A stretch of DNA of 6,967 nucleotides, from the NCBI GenBank assembly GCA_011049795.1, contig DRHD01000002.1, positions 1 through 6,967 on the forward strand, written 5' to 3'. How positions within the stretch are numbered: the stretch's first letter is position 1; every line of letters begins with the position of its first letter. Below, in pieces: positions 1 to 6,429 of the stretch. Made by a program: the position numbers and the translations under genes. The notes beneath the pieces are model-generated. The model did no database searches. It was not told the DNA's origin and was given only the letters and a program-made list of their open reading frames with translations. This DNA comes from Porticoccus sp. (GTDB lineage Bacteria > Pseudomonadota > Gammaproteobacteria > Pseudomonadales > Porticoccaceae).

Positions 1-144
1 CTCCTCACGCAGAGGCACCAGTGTTTGTGAATCAGTCAGGGCATAGCGGAAAAGATCGGACATATCCTCCACCACCCGTTCCGCTTTCTCCGGGTCAGAG
101 CCAATCAAGCTGGCAATCATATTCATACTGTTAAACAAAAAATG
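1..144. repeat. Inverted copy of 540-683 at left end (probable chimera)
   Basis: Read base by base, this segment is the exact reverse complement of 540-683, the part of algZ that encodes the H-box and the residues after it. Position n pairs with 684-n without a mismatch over 144 bases. Position 145 then mismatches, 146-151 (GGCCGA) still match, and similarity ends. The two arms are separated by 395 bases. The segment carries no gene of its own: read on the minus strand it is only a fragment of the kinase coding sequence. Most likely it is a fold-back chimera or assembly artefact at the contig end. A real inversion in the genome is the less likely alternative. Confidence 0.9.
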
Positions 145-1073
145 TGGCCGATAGCGGGCTGCAACATTTTGACTGGGTGAAACTAGCCAAAGTATCTCTG
201 CTGTCACTGTGGATTGCACTGCTCAGTGCCGTTGTATTGTGTTTTGCCAACCGGTTGCTCTCAGGTATCCATCATGTGGGCGCGGCATTTCTTTCTTTCT
301 TCCTGATATTGCTGGTGACGCTGTTTTGCGGTGCGACCTCTGAAGCGGTGATGTGGTGGTATTCGGCTCCCTTGGTTAATCGCGAATATAACGTTTGGAA
401 TGTCTTCGAGTATTTACTGTTAGCAGCAATCCCAGCCGGTATTCTGTTGCGTTATCTGTTTTTACAGCAACAGCTGAGGGTGCGCCAGCGGGCGGAACTT
501 GAAGCTCGTATTCAGGCATTGCAGTCACGTATTCGGCCCCATTTTTTGTTTAACAGTATGAATATGATTGCCAGCTTGATTGGCTCTGACCCGGAGAAAG
601 CGGAACGGGTGGTGGAGGATATGTCCGATCTTTTCCGCTATGCCCTGACTGATTCACAAACACTGGTGCCTCTGCGTGAGGAGTTATCTTTATGCCGCCG
701 TTATATGTCGCTGGAAAAACTTCGTCTGGGTGATCGACTGTCTGCCAAGTGGGAGATTGGTGACTATGGTGAGGGGGTGCATATCCCCTGCTTGACGCTA
801 CAGCCAGTTCTGGAGAATGCGATTTACCACGGTATTCAATTGTTACAGGAAGGTGGCGAGATAGTTATTTCGGTGAAGAGGGTGAATGATCGGATAGAAA
901 TAACGGTCTCCAATCCTTTACATCGAGCGTTGCAGCAGCAGAAGGGTAATAAGATGGCGTTGCATAATATTCGTCAGCGGCTGACGGCCCATTTTGGGCC
1001 AAGTGCAAAGGTCACTGCGGAGCCTAATGAAAGTTGTTATATTACCCGGATTAGCTACCCCATAGGGTGGTAG
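144..1073 (+). CDS. algZ: AlgZ/FimS-like LytS-family sensor histidine kinase, 5'-truncated
   Basis: This is an inner-membrane sensor kinase that would phosphorylate the AlgR-like regulator encoded next. 309 residues are visible. Hydrophobic segments lie at about 15-36, 44-66 and 88-107. A short linker helix (about 108-128) leads to the His_kinase domain. The H-box RPHFLFNSMN has its phosphoacceptor at His133, the N-box is LQPVLENAIYHG (Asn225), and the degenerate G-box is GNKMALHNIRQRL (about 268-280). The open frame begins at a GTG at 144, but this is probably not the true start. It falls exactly on the junction with the inverted copy, has no Shine-Dalgarno sequence, and in this family the ADSGLQHFDW-type segment is internal. 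From memory, Pseudomonas AlgZ is near 358 residues, so roughly 40-50 N-terminal residues and one or more membrane segments are missing. The stop lies 9 nt before algR, which suggests co-transcription. Confidence 0.9.
   Translation: MADSGLQHFDWVKLAKVSLLSLWIALLSAVVLCFANRLLSGIHHVGAAFLSFFLILLVTLFCGATSEAVMWWYSAPLVNREYNVWNVFEYLLLAAIPAGILLRYLFLQQQLRVRQRAELEARIQALQSRIRPHFLFNSMNMIASLIGSDPEKAERVVEDMSDLFRYALTDSQTLVPLREELSLCRRYMSLEKLRLGDRLSAKWEIGDYGEGVHIPCLTLQPVLENAIYHGIQLLQEGGEIVISVKRVNDRIEITVSNPLHRALQQQKGNKMALHNIRQRLTAHFGPSAKVTAEPNESCYITRISYPIGW
540..683. repeat. Source arm of the left inverted duplication, inside algZ
   Basis: This is the native arm of the inverted pair with 1-144. It lies within the open algZ reading frame and encodes the phosphoacceptor segment beginning PHFLFNSMN. 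Because it sits in the expected place in an intact kinase domain, it is taken as the original, and the 1-144 arm as the displaced copy. Confidence 0.88.
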
Positions 1074-1082
1074 GGTTAGGCA

Positions 1083-1820
1083 ATGAAAGTACTGATTGTT
1101 GATGATGAACCTTTAGCGCGAGACCGACTGAAGAGAATGTTGTCAGTCATAGGTGAGTGCCGAGTGGTTGGTGAGGCCGGCAATGGTGAGCAAGCGCTTA
1201 GTATGGCTGAGGAGCTGAGCCCTGATCTGGTATTTATGGATGTGCGAATGCCAGGAATGGATGGTCTGGCTGCGGCCCAGTATCTTGCCCATGTTGAACC
1301 ACCTCCAGCAGTAATTTTTTGCACGGCTTATGACGATTATGCAGTGGAGGCTTTTTCTTCACAGGCTATTGGGTATCTATTGAAGCCTATAAGGCAGGTG
1401 GACTTGGAGCATGCTATTTCGCGCACCAAGCGTATCAATAAAGCTCAGTTGACCGAACTACAGGAATCCCCCATTTTTCATACGGATGGCCGAAGTCATA
1501 TTGCGACCAAGAATCGCCGTGGTATTGATTTGGTTTCCATCGCGGATATTCGCCTTTTTCAGGCCGATCATAAATATGTGACTGCCTTTCATTCAGGGGG
1601 TGAGGCGCTATTGGATGAAGCCCTGAAAGATTTGGAAACTGAATTTGATGGCCGTTTTGTGAGGGTTCACCGCAACGCATTAGTTTCTATACCTCATATT
1701 GAAGGGTTGGAGCGCAATGTGGATGGCCAGTTTTTCGTTCGTCTACAGGGATTGGATATTCGCCCGCAGGTGAGTCGACGTCATGTGTCGCCACTGCGCA
1801 AGTTACTGGAACAAATGTAG
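1083..1820 (+). CDS. algR: AlgR-like LytTR-family response regulator
   Basis: This cytoplasmic two-component regulator has 245 residues, close to the usual length for AlgR. The receiver domain (about 1-118) has the acidic pair Asp7/Asp8, the phosphoacceptor Asp53 in VFMDVRMPGMDG, Thr81 in FCTAYDDYA and Lys101 in YLLKPIR. The C-terminal LytTR DNA-binding domain (about 137-242) shows RSHI, ADHKYVT, RVHRNALV and VSRRH, all very like Pseudomonas AlgR. The ATG at 1083 is preceded by AGGG at 1072-1075, which overlaps the kinase stop codon with 7-nt spacing, so the two genes are probably translationally linked. In P. aeruginosa AlgR controls alginate, type IV pili and other virulence genes. Targets in this organism are not visible, although the adjacent haem genes are candidates. 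No intrinsic terminator is seen after the stop. Confidence 0.95.
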   Translation: MKVLIVDDEPLARDRLKRMLSVIGECRVVGEAGNGEQALSMAEELSPDLVFMDVRMPGMDGLAAAQYLAHVEPPPAVIFCTAYDDYAVEAFSSQAIGYLLKPIRQVDLEHAISRTKRINKAQLTELQESPIFHTDGRSHIATKNRRGIDLVSIADIRLFQADHKYVTAFHSGGEALLDEALKDLETEFDGRFVRVHRNALVSIPHIEGLERNVDGQFFVRLQGLDIRPQVSRRHVSPLRKLLEQM

Positions 1821-1892
1821 TCGCTTGATAATCCATTAATACTTCAGTTTCCATATTTTTAGATCCACAACACTGCCGAGTCAGCATGGGTG

Positions 1893-1914
1893 TCATAGCA
1901 TCAATCTGCTATGA
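1893..1914. promoter_or_regulatory. Candidate operator: perfect 8-bp dyad overlapping the hemC -10
   Basis: TCATAGCA (1893-1900) and TGCTATGA (1907-1914) are perfect reverse complements separated by six bases, TCAATC. The right arm overlaps the proposed extended -10 of hemC. The spacing and placement suit a dimeric repressor or other regulator. The dyad is AT-rich and is not followed by a T run, so it is a poor intrinsic terminator for algR. I do not recognise it as a known consensus. The dyad itself is certain; its role is inferred. Confidence 0.4.
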
Positions 1915-1915
1915 T
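1907..1915 (+). promoter_or_regulatory. Putative hemC promoter, extended -10 (TGCTATGAT)
   Basis: TG-C-TATGAT at 1907-1915 matches a sigma-70 extended -10 (TGnTATAAT) with one mismatch in the hexamer. No convincing -35 lies 16-18 bases upstream, which is tolerated by extended -10 promoters. Transcription would begin near 1921-1923, giving a leader of about 25 nt before the hemC ATG. The 126-bp gap after algR supports an independent hemC promoter, although read-through from algR is also possible. Confidence 0.45.
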
Positions 1916-1946
1916 TATTCCTTTATAACGTAGGCAATTATTTTTC

Positions 1947-2882
1947 ATGACTACTCCCTCGCTTCGTATTGCAACACGTAAAAGTCCATTGGCCCTTTGG
2001 CAGGCTGAAGACGTTAAGTCGCGCCTGCAACAACTTCATCCAGAGCTAGAAGTAGTATTGGTTGGAATTACCACCAAGGGTGACAAAATTCTGGATACGC
2101 CGTTGGCCAAAGTTGGTGGAAAGGGGCTGTTCGTCAAGGAGCTGGAAGTGGCTTTGCTGGAGGGGCATGCCGATATTGCGGTGCATTCCATGAAGGATGT
2201 GCCCATGGAGTTTCCAGAAGGGCTTGGGCTCACAGTAATTTGTGAACGAGAAGATCCTACAGATGCTTTTGTCTCTAATCACTTTGAGCGACTGGAAGAT
2301 TTGCCGGCAGGAAGCAGCGTTGGTACATCAAGTCTGCGCAGGCAAACCCAGCTTAGAGAGCGATTCCCGTCGCTTAAAATTATTGAACTACGGGGTAATG
2401 TGAATACCCGGTTGGCCAAACTCGACAATGGAGAGTACGACGCCATTATTCTTGCGACTGCCGGTTTGATCAGGCTGGACATGGTGGATCGTATTCGTCA
2501 GAGAGTGGCTCCGGAGCAATTTTTGCCCGCAGGAGGTCAAGGTGCGGTGGGTATTGAATGCCGTCTCAGCGATACGCGAGTGAGGTCGCTTCTAGAGCCC
2601 TTGCACCATCTATCCACGGCGCAATGTGTCCTCGCAGAGCGGGCAATGAACCGCCATTTACAGGGCGGCTGTCAGGTGCCTATTGCTTGTTATGCAATCC
2701 ATCAAGGTGAGGGGAAAATCTGGCTGCGAGGCTTGGTGGGCTCTCCCGATGGCAAGCAAGTCATTCGGGACGATTTGCTTGGTGATGTCAGCAACCCAGA
2801 GGCTTTGGGTGTCGAGCTAGCTAAGAAACTGCTAGAACAGGGTGCCGGTGAAATTCTTAGAGATGTCTACGGAGATAGTTGA
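1947..2882 (+). CDS. hemC: Hydroxymethylbilane synthase (porphobilinogen deaminase)
   Basis: This cytoplasmic enzyme of tetrapyrrole synthesis polymerises four porphobilinogen units into hydroxymethylbilane. The protein has 311 residues, full length for the family. The E. coli numbering is preserved: Arg11 ([11 protein letters not shown]), catalytic Asp84 in HSMKDVP with Lys83, Arg131/Arg132 in GTSSLRRQ, Arg149 and Arg155 in LRGNVNTRL, and Arg176 in TAGLIRL. The dipyrromethane-cofactor cysteine is Cys242 in [10 protein letters not shown], and the [14 protein letters not shown] motif is intact. The enzyme therefore appears active. The ATG start is supported by conservation from residue 7 onward. 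The Shine-Dalgarno sequence is weak (AGG at 1932-1934, 12 nt upstream). hemD follows 3 nt after the stop, so the next two pathway steps share a transcript. Confidence 0.98.
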   Translation: MTTPSLRIATRKSPLALWQAEDVKSRLQQLHPELEVVLVGITTKGDKILDTPLAKVGGKGLFVKELEVALLEGHADIAVHSMKDVPMEFPEGLGLTVICEREDPTDAFVSNHFERLEDLPAGSSVGTSSLRRQTQLRERFPSLKIIELRGNVNTRLAKLDNGEYDAIILATAGLIRLDMVDRIRQRVAPEQFLPAGGQGAVGIECRLSDTRVRSLLEPLHHLSTAQCVLAERAMNRHLQGGCQVPIACYAIHQGEGKIWLRGLVGSPDGKQVIRDDLLGDVSNPEALGVELAKKLLEQGAGEILRDVYGDS

Positions 2883-2885
2883 TTT

Positions 2886-3680
2886 GTGACGGCACTGAAA
2901 GGGCTGCGTGCTCTACTGGTGCGCCCAGAGCAGAGTGATGACCTTTTTGCTCGCCAGTTAATGGGGGCGGGAGCAACGCTATATTGCTGCCCTGTGATGC
3001 TCATTAAACCCTTTACAGAGACACCTGAAGAAAATCAGATTAAATCCCAAATTCTTAATTTTGATCAGTACCAGATAGCGATCTTTATTAGCAGGACAGC
3101 GGCTCGTTTGGGTACAGAGTGGCTGGCGCGTTATTGGACTGCACTGCCTGAGAACTTGTCGCAAAATCTTCGCTATTATGCGGTGGGTAAAAGCACCGCA
3201 GCCTTATTGAGAGAACGGGGGATTGATGCTGAGGTGCCGGAGCAAGCATTTAATAGCGAAGGGCTGCTTGCGCTGCCGTCCCTGAATAATGTGGCTGGTG
3301 AAAAAGCACTGATTTTTTCAGGGGAGGGTGGTCGAACCCTCTTGGCTGATACCCTGAGCCAACGCGGTGCCAGTATCAGTGAATGTGAGCTCTATCGTCG
3401 TGAGCCAACAGCCGAGTTTACAGACCAAATTATTGAGTTGCTGGCTTCGGAGGGGGTCGATTTGGTGATAGTCCATAGCGGTGAACTGCTGAAAAGCCTA
3501 TTGGCTGTTGTGCCGGAAAGTCAGCGGTCTGCTCTGATGAGGCTGCCTCTATTGGTGCCCAGTGAAAGGGTGGCTGAAATTGCTCGGAATACAGGTTTTC
3601 AGGCAGTCATTTGTGCTGGCTCAGCATTGCCTGTGGACATGGTTTCGGCCCTACGGGGGTGGTACAGTAGTTTGCGTTAA
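2886..3680 (+). CDS. hemD: Uroporphyrinogen-III synthase
   Basis: HemD cyclises hydroxymethylbilane, inverting ring D, to give uroporphyrinogen III, the common precursor of haem, sirohaem and cobalamin. The product has 264 residues, slightly longer than many family members. The family diverges strongly, but its landmarks are present in order: LLVRPEQSDDLFARQL near the N-terminus, FISRTAARLG, YAVGKSTAALLRERGIDAEVPE, FSGEGGRTLLADTL followed by CELYRREPT, VIVHSGELLKSL, and VPSERVAEIARNTGF with ICAGSA near the C-terminus. This is the expected two-lobed fold. The GTG start at 2886 lies 3 nt after the hemC stop and has GGAG at 2871-2874, 11 nt upstream inside hemC, which indicates coupled translation. 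Function is inferred from these motifs and from the position directly after hemC. Confidence 0.95.
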   Translation: MTALKGLRALLVRPEQSDDLFARQLMGAGATLYCCPVMLIKPFTETPEENQIKSQILNFDQYQIAIFISRTAARLGTEWLARYWTALPENLSQNLRYYAVGKSTAALLRERGIDAEVPEQAFNSEGLLALPSLNNVAGEKALIFSGEGGRTLLADTLSQRGASISECELYRREPTAEFTDQIIELLASEGVDLVIVHSGELLKSLLAVVPESQRSALMRLPLLVPSERVAEIARNTGFQAVICAGSALPVDMVSALRGWYSSLR

Positions 3681-3749
3681 AGCTGGATAATTGAAACTTC
3701 TCTACCATGGTTCTTGTGTCTATTACCTAGAAAGAGAGGTTTTTGGCGT

Positions 3750-3801
3750 AGTATTAGTAGAGTATTGATTTAGGGACAGTATTTAGGAACAGTATTCAGG
3801 G
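3750..3801. repeat. Four AGTATT repeats upstream of hemX
   Basis: AGTATT occurs at 3750, 3761, 3778 and 3791. The last two belong to a 13-bp direct tandem repeat (3776-3788 and 3789-3801) of the form ACAGTATTYAGGR, identical at 11 of 13 positions. The second copy is followed by a related GATTTAGGG, as if it were an interrupted version of the same unit. The array fills much of the 152-bp hemD-hemX gap just upstream of the hemX ribosome binding site. It could be regulator binding sites or simple slippage-derived sequence. I could not assign a clear -35/-10 pair within it. Confidence 0.6.
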
Positions 3802-3832
3802 ATATGGGTAGCTAACTGCAGGAATTGAGTCA

Positions 3833-5140
3833 GTGGATAACGAGAAGAGTAGTGGTAATAACAGTACCGGTAATGGTACGGAAGATAAAAAAAGTACTGG
3901 GAAAGAAGTAGTTGAGCCTGTATCAGTACCCCAACCTAAGAATGAGCCTCAGCCCGAGGCTGCTGCTAGCCCGAGCAAAGTCTCAGTTTCAGAATCTAAC
4001 AATACCCCTTCGAAGGAAAAGACCTCGCCTCCGGAAAAACCGTCTACTCAGAAAAAGCCATTGACTAAGAAGAAATCATCGGGTGGTCGGCCTGTTTTGA
4101 TGTCGTTGATGGTGCTGTTTTTGTTGTTGGCCATTTCCGGTTTAGGTGTGGCGGGTTGGTGGTTCTATCAGTTGCAATATCAGTTACAACCTCAGTTGCA
4201 ACAGAAGGAGCCGCTTGTCCTGGAAAATCTAGCAAGTCAGCAAGCAGATATTCAGCGCCTTGAGGAGCAATTGGCAGAGGAGCGGCGTGAGCGACAGAAA
4301 CAGCAGGCTGCATTGAGTCAGGCTGCCTCTGAATTGCAGTTAAACATTAATAGCCATGCTCGGCGTTTGCGTGAGCTTTCCACCACTTCTCGAACAGACT
4401 GGTTGTTGGCCGAGGCTGAATATCTGATTCGCCTTGCTAACCAGCGCCTGATTACCGAACGAAATACAAAAAATGCCACAGCACTGCTGATCACTGCGGA
4501 TGAAATTCTGAGAGATCTGGATGAAGTGGGTCTATTGGCCGTTCGAGAGGCTCTGGCAAAAAGTATCACCGCATTGCGGATGGCCCCGGGCGTGGATAGG
4601 GAAGGGTTGTATCTGAAAATAAATGCGCTATCTGAACAGCTTGTACAGTTGCCCTTGATTGCCCCTGAATTGTTGGATGGCGACAGAGTAACAGTTGAGG
4701 CTGATAGCGTTACTGATGATAGCTGGCGGGGTCAGTTCTTGAAGGGCTTCTACCAGGCTGTAGATGGTGTTAGTGAGCTGATACGGGTAAGACGCAGGAA
4801 TGCGCCACTTGAGCCATTGTTGTCTCCTGAGGAAAATCAGTTCCTTCGTCATAATCTTGGAATGATGCTGGAGCAGGCGCAGTTGGCTTTGCTGAGGGAA
4901 GAACAGGCTGTTTATCAGGCCAGCTTGGCTAAGGCTAAAAAATGGTTAGGTGATTACTTTGAGCTGAACGAAGGGGCCAGCCAACTGGTTGAACAATTAT
5001 CGCAACTGGAGCAACAAAATGTTGTTCAACAGTTACCTGATATTTCAGGTGGGTTCGAGGCACTGAGAGACTATATAGACATCAGGCATAAGCGTCACAC
5101 CATCGACGGAACGGAAGAGTCCAATGGAGAGCAACAGTGA
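3833..5140 (+). CDS. hemX: HemX-family membrane-anchored protein
   Basis: This protein of about 435 residues belongs to the HemX family that accompanies hemCD in gammaproteobacteria. Its order is: a Ser/Lys/Pro/Glu-rich, probably disordered cytoplasmic tail (1-86); one transmembrane helix (about 87-112); a Gln/Glu/Arg-rich coiled coil (about 113-182); and the conserved domain. That domain includes DWLLAEAEYLIRLANQRL (189-206) and PLLSPEENQFLRHNLGMM (about 329-346), followed by LALLREEQAVYQASLAKAKKWL. The likely topology is N-terminus inside with the bulk in the periplasm. The GTG start at 3833 is favoured by AGGAA at 3820-3824 with 8-nt spacing and a stop codon in frame at 3809-3811. Its biochemical role is not established. 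The old label uroporphyrinogen-III C-methyltransferase is not supported, because no SAM-methyltransferase motifs are visible. It overlaps hemY by 4 nt. Confidence 0.93.
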   Translation: MDNEKSSGNNSTGNGTEDKKSTGKEVVEPVSVPQPKNEPQPEAAASPSKVSVSESNNTPSKEKTSPPEKPSTQKKPLTKKKSSGGRPVLMSLMVLFLLLAISGLGVAGWWFYQLQYQLQPQLQQKEPLVLENLASQQADIQRLEEQLAEERRERQKQQAALSQAASELQLNINSHARRLRELSTTSRTDWLLAEAEYLIRLANQRLITERNTKNATALLITADEILRDLDEVGLLAVREALAKSITALRMAPGVDREGLYLKINALSEQLVQLPLIAPELLDGDRVTVEADSVTDDSWRGQFLKGFYQAVDGVSELIRVRRRNAPLEPLLSPEENQFLRHNLGMMLEQAQLALLREEQAVYQASLAKAKKWLGDYFELNEGASQLVEQLSQLEQQNVVQQLPDISGGFEALRDYIDIRHKRHTIDGTEESNGEQQ

Positions 5141-6345
5141 GAATGTTGCTATTGATCGTTGCCTTGATCACCTTTATCGGTGGTTTTGTGGCTTGGCAGA
5201 TGCTGGAAAGTAGTGGCTATGTCCTGATTGCCTTTGGCAATTACACGATTGATATGAGCCTTTGGACACTAGTGTTGTTGGTGTTGGTGTCGTGGGTTCT
5301 CTTACGGTTATTGAAATATCTGTTACGAGTTATGATTGAGCCAGGGCAGAAGTTTTTTAGAAATCGTGTTTCTGTACGGGATCAGCGGTACCGTAAGCGC
5401 ACAGCCAAAGGGCTGTTACAGTTTATTGAAGGCCGCTGGAGTCAAGCACGCAACAGCCTCAAGCGAGCAGCAAAACATTCAGATATGCCCTTGGTCAACT
5501 ATCTGGCTGCCGCCAACGCGGCCTACGAATTGGGTGATAAGGAAGATGCTAATCGCCTATTGGTAAAAGCAGAACAGGTTGCGCCAGGTGGCGAACTGGC
5601 TATCGGCCTGGCCCAGGCGAAAATGTATTTGCACGATAAGTGTTATGAGGAAGCGCTCGCTATTATACAGCGGCTTCATCAAAGTGTCCCCGACCACACG
5701 TTGGTGTTACGCCTGTTGGAAAGTGCTCATCGTGGTTTGAAAGATTGGCGAAGTCTTGAAAAGCTGTTGCCAGATCTTAGGCGCTTCAAAGTGTACGACA
5801 AGCCGAAGCTGTTAAGAGTTGAGGCTGAGGTTTATTCTTCATTGATGGCAGTGCTTGCAGCTCAAGCCAAACGCAGTGGTAAAGCAGAAGACACTAAAGT
5901 GCTCGTCCAATTATGGCAAGAAATGCCTAGGGATATTAGGGCGGCTAAACAGGTCCTTCTATCGTATATTTCTAGCTTGCATCAGTTGGGTGAGACGAAC
6001 CTGGCTGAAAGCCTGTTACGCAAGGCGTTGAAGTCCAATTGGGATGATGCCTTGGTGAGGCTGTATGGCATTGTGGGTGGAGATGATCCACAGAAACAAT
6101 TGATCATTGCAGAAACTTGGCTTCGTGAACGCCCTAATGATCCGGAGCTGATGTTAGCACTAGGGCGCCTGAGCCAGCGTAATCAGTTATGGGGGAAGGC
6201 GAGGGACTACCTGGAAAGCTCTCTAGCGTTGAGAGCCCAGCCTGATGCTTATGCAGAATTGGCTCGATTGATGGTGCAGCTGGGTGAGCATGAAAAGAGT
6301 GCTCAGTATTACCAGCAGGGTTTAATGCTTAGCACTTATGGTTAA
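5137..6345 (+). CDS. hemY: HemY-family TPR inner-membrane protein
   Basis: The product has 402 residues, usual for the proteobacterial HemY family. Two transmembrane helices lie at about 2-21 and 41-64, connected by the conserved stretch GYVLIAFGNYTIDMSLW (27-43). The C-terminal region is all-helical and TPR-like, clearest at about 85-150 and 330-398 (for example AYAELARLMVQLGEHEKSAQYYQQGL near the end, split here as AYAELARLMVQL plus GEHEKSAQYY). The family is linked to haem synthesis by gene neighbourhood and is thought to act in protein-protein interaction. It is unrelated to the protoporphyrinogen oxidase also called HemY in Bacillus. The GTG at 5137 overlaps the hemX stop (GTGA) and has GGAG at 5126-5129 with 7-nt spacing. 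The ATG at 5143 is an alternative start with a 13-nt spacing. The overlap implies translational coupling with hemX. Confidence 0.93.
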   Translation: MRMLLLIVALITFIGGFVAWQMLESSGYVLIAFGNYTIDMSLWTLVLLVLVSWVLLRLLKYLLRVMIEPGQKFFRNRVSVRDQRYRKRTAKGLLQFIEGRWSQARNSLKRAAKHSDMPLVNYLAAANAAYELGDKEDANRLLVKAEQVAPGGELAIGLAQAKMYLHDKCYEEALAIIQRLHQSVPDHTLVLRLLESAHRGLKDWRSLEKLLPDLRRFKVYDKPKLLRVEAEVYSSLMAVLAAQAKRSGKAEDTKVLVQLWQEMPRDIRAAKQVLLSYISSLHQLGETNLAESLLRKALKSNWDDALVRLYGIVGGDDPQKQLIIAETWLRERPNDPELMLALGRLSQRNQLWGKARDYLESSLALRAQPDAYAELARLMVQLGEHEKSAQYYQQGLMLSTYG

Positions 6346-6369
6346 AAGCTAGCTCATTGAGTGAGTAAT

Positions 6370-6398
6370 AAAAAAGGCGCCTTAAAGGCGCCTTTTTT
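6370..6398. terminator. Bidirectional intrinsic terminator between hemY and pckA
   Basis: Six A's, GGCGCC, TTAAA, GGCGCC and six T's form a perfect 12-bp inverted repeat (6370-6381 with 6387-6398) around a 5-nt loop. Read on either strand it gives a GC-rich stem followed by a U run, so it can end both the rightward hem transcript, 25 nt after the hemY stop, and the leftward pckA transcript, 32 nt after its stop. The convergent gene arrangement fits this exactly. Confidence 0.93.
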
Positions 6399-6429
6399 AT
6401 GGTGTGTTTACTTGCGGTGAGCTCAATAA

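Noticed and set aside
1..143. A divergent second kinase gene fragment on the minus strand
   Set aside because: The minus-strand reading gives kinase residues only because it is an exact inverted copy of 541-683. Perfect nucleotide identity excludes an independent paralogue.
769..790. Small inverted repeat AGGGG...CCCCT within algZ
   Set aside because: It is short, lies within the kinase coding frame, is not followed by a T run and has no neighbouring signal. It is most likely a chance codon effect.
1076..1324. Minus-strand open frame opposite the start of algR
   Set aside because: It lies entirely opposite a strongly conserved receiver domain. Its translation has low-complexity Ser/Arg/Ala character and no ribosome binding site was seen, so it is an antisense shadow.
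3693..3744. Stem (3693-3703 with 3733-3743) as a hemD terminator
   Set aside because: The stem needs two G-U pairs, encloses a loop of about 29 nt, is AT-rich and is followed by only five T's. It is too weak to list as a terminator, though noted in the intergenic finding.
4318..4569. Minus-strand open frame opposite hemX
   Set aside because: It covers the conserved WLLAEAEYLIRLANQRL-encoding region on the other strand. The Arg/Ser-rich translation is typical of an antisense reading.
5010..5033. AACAA...TTGTT hairpin near the end of hemX
   Set aside because: It lies in a Gln-rich coding stretch, where CAA/CAG and GTT codons readily produce such short complementarity.
5336..5566. Second plus-strand frame inside hemY
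   Set aside because: It is out of frame within a well-supported TPR protein, and its translation shows no recognisable motif.
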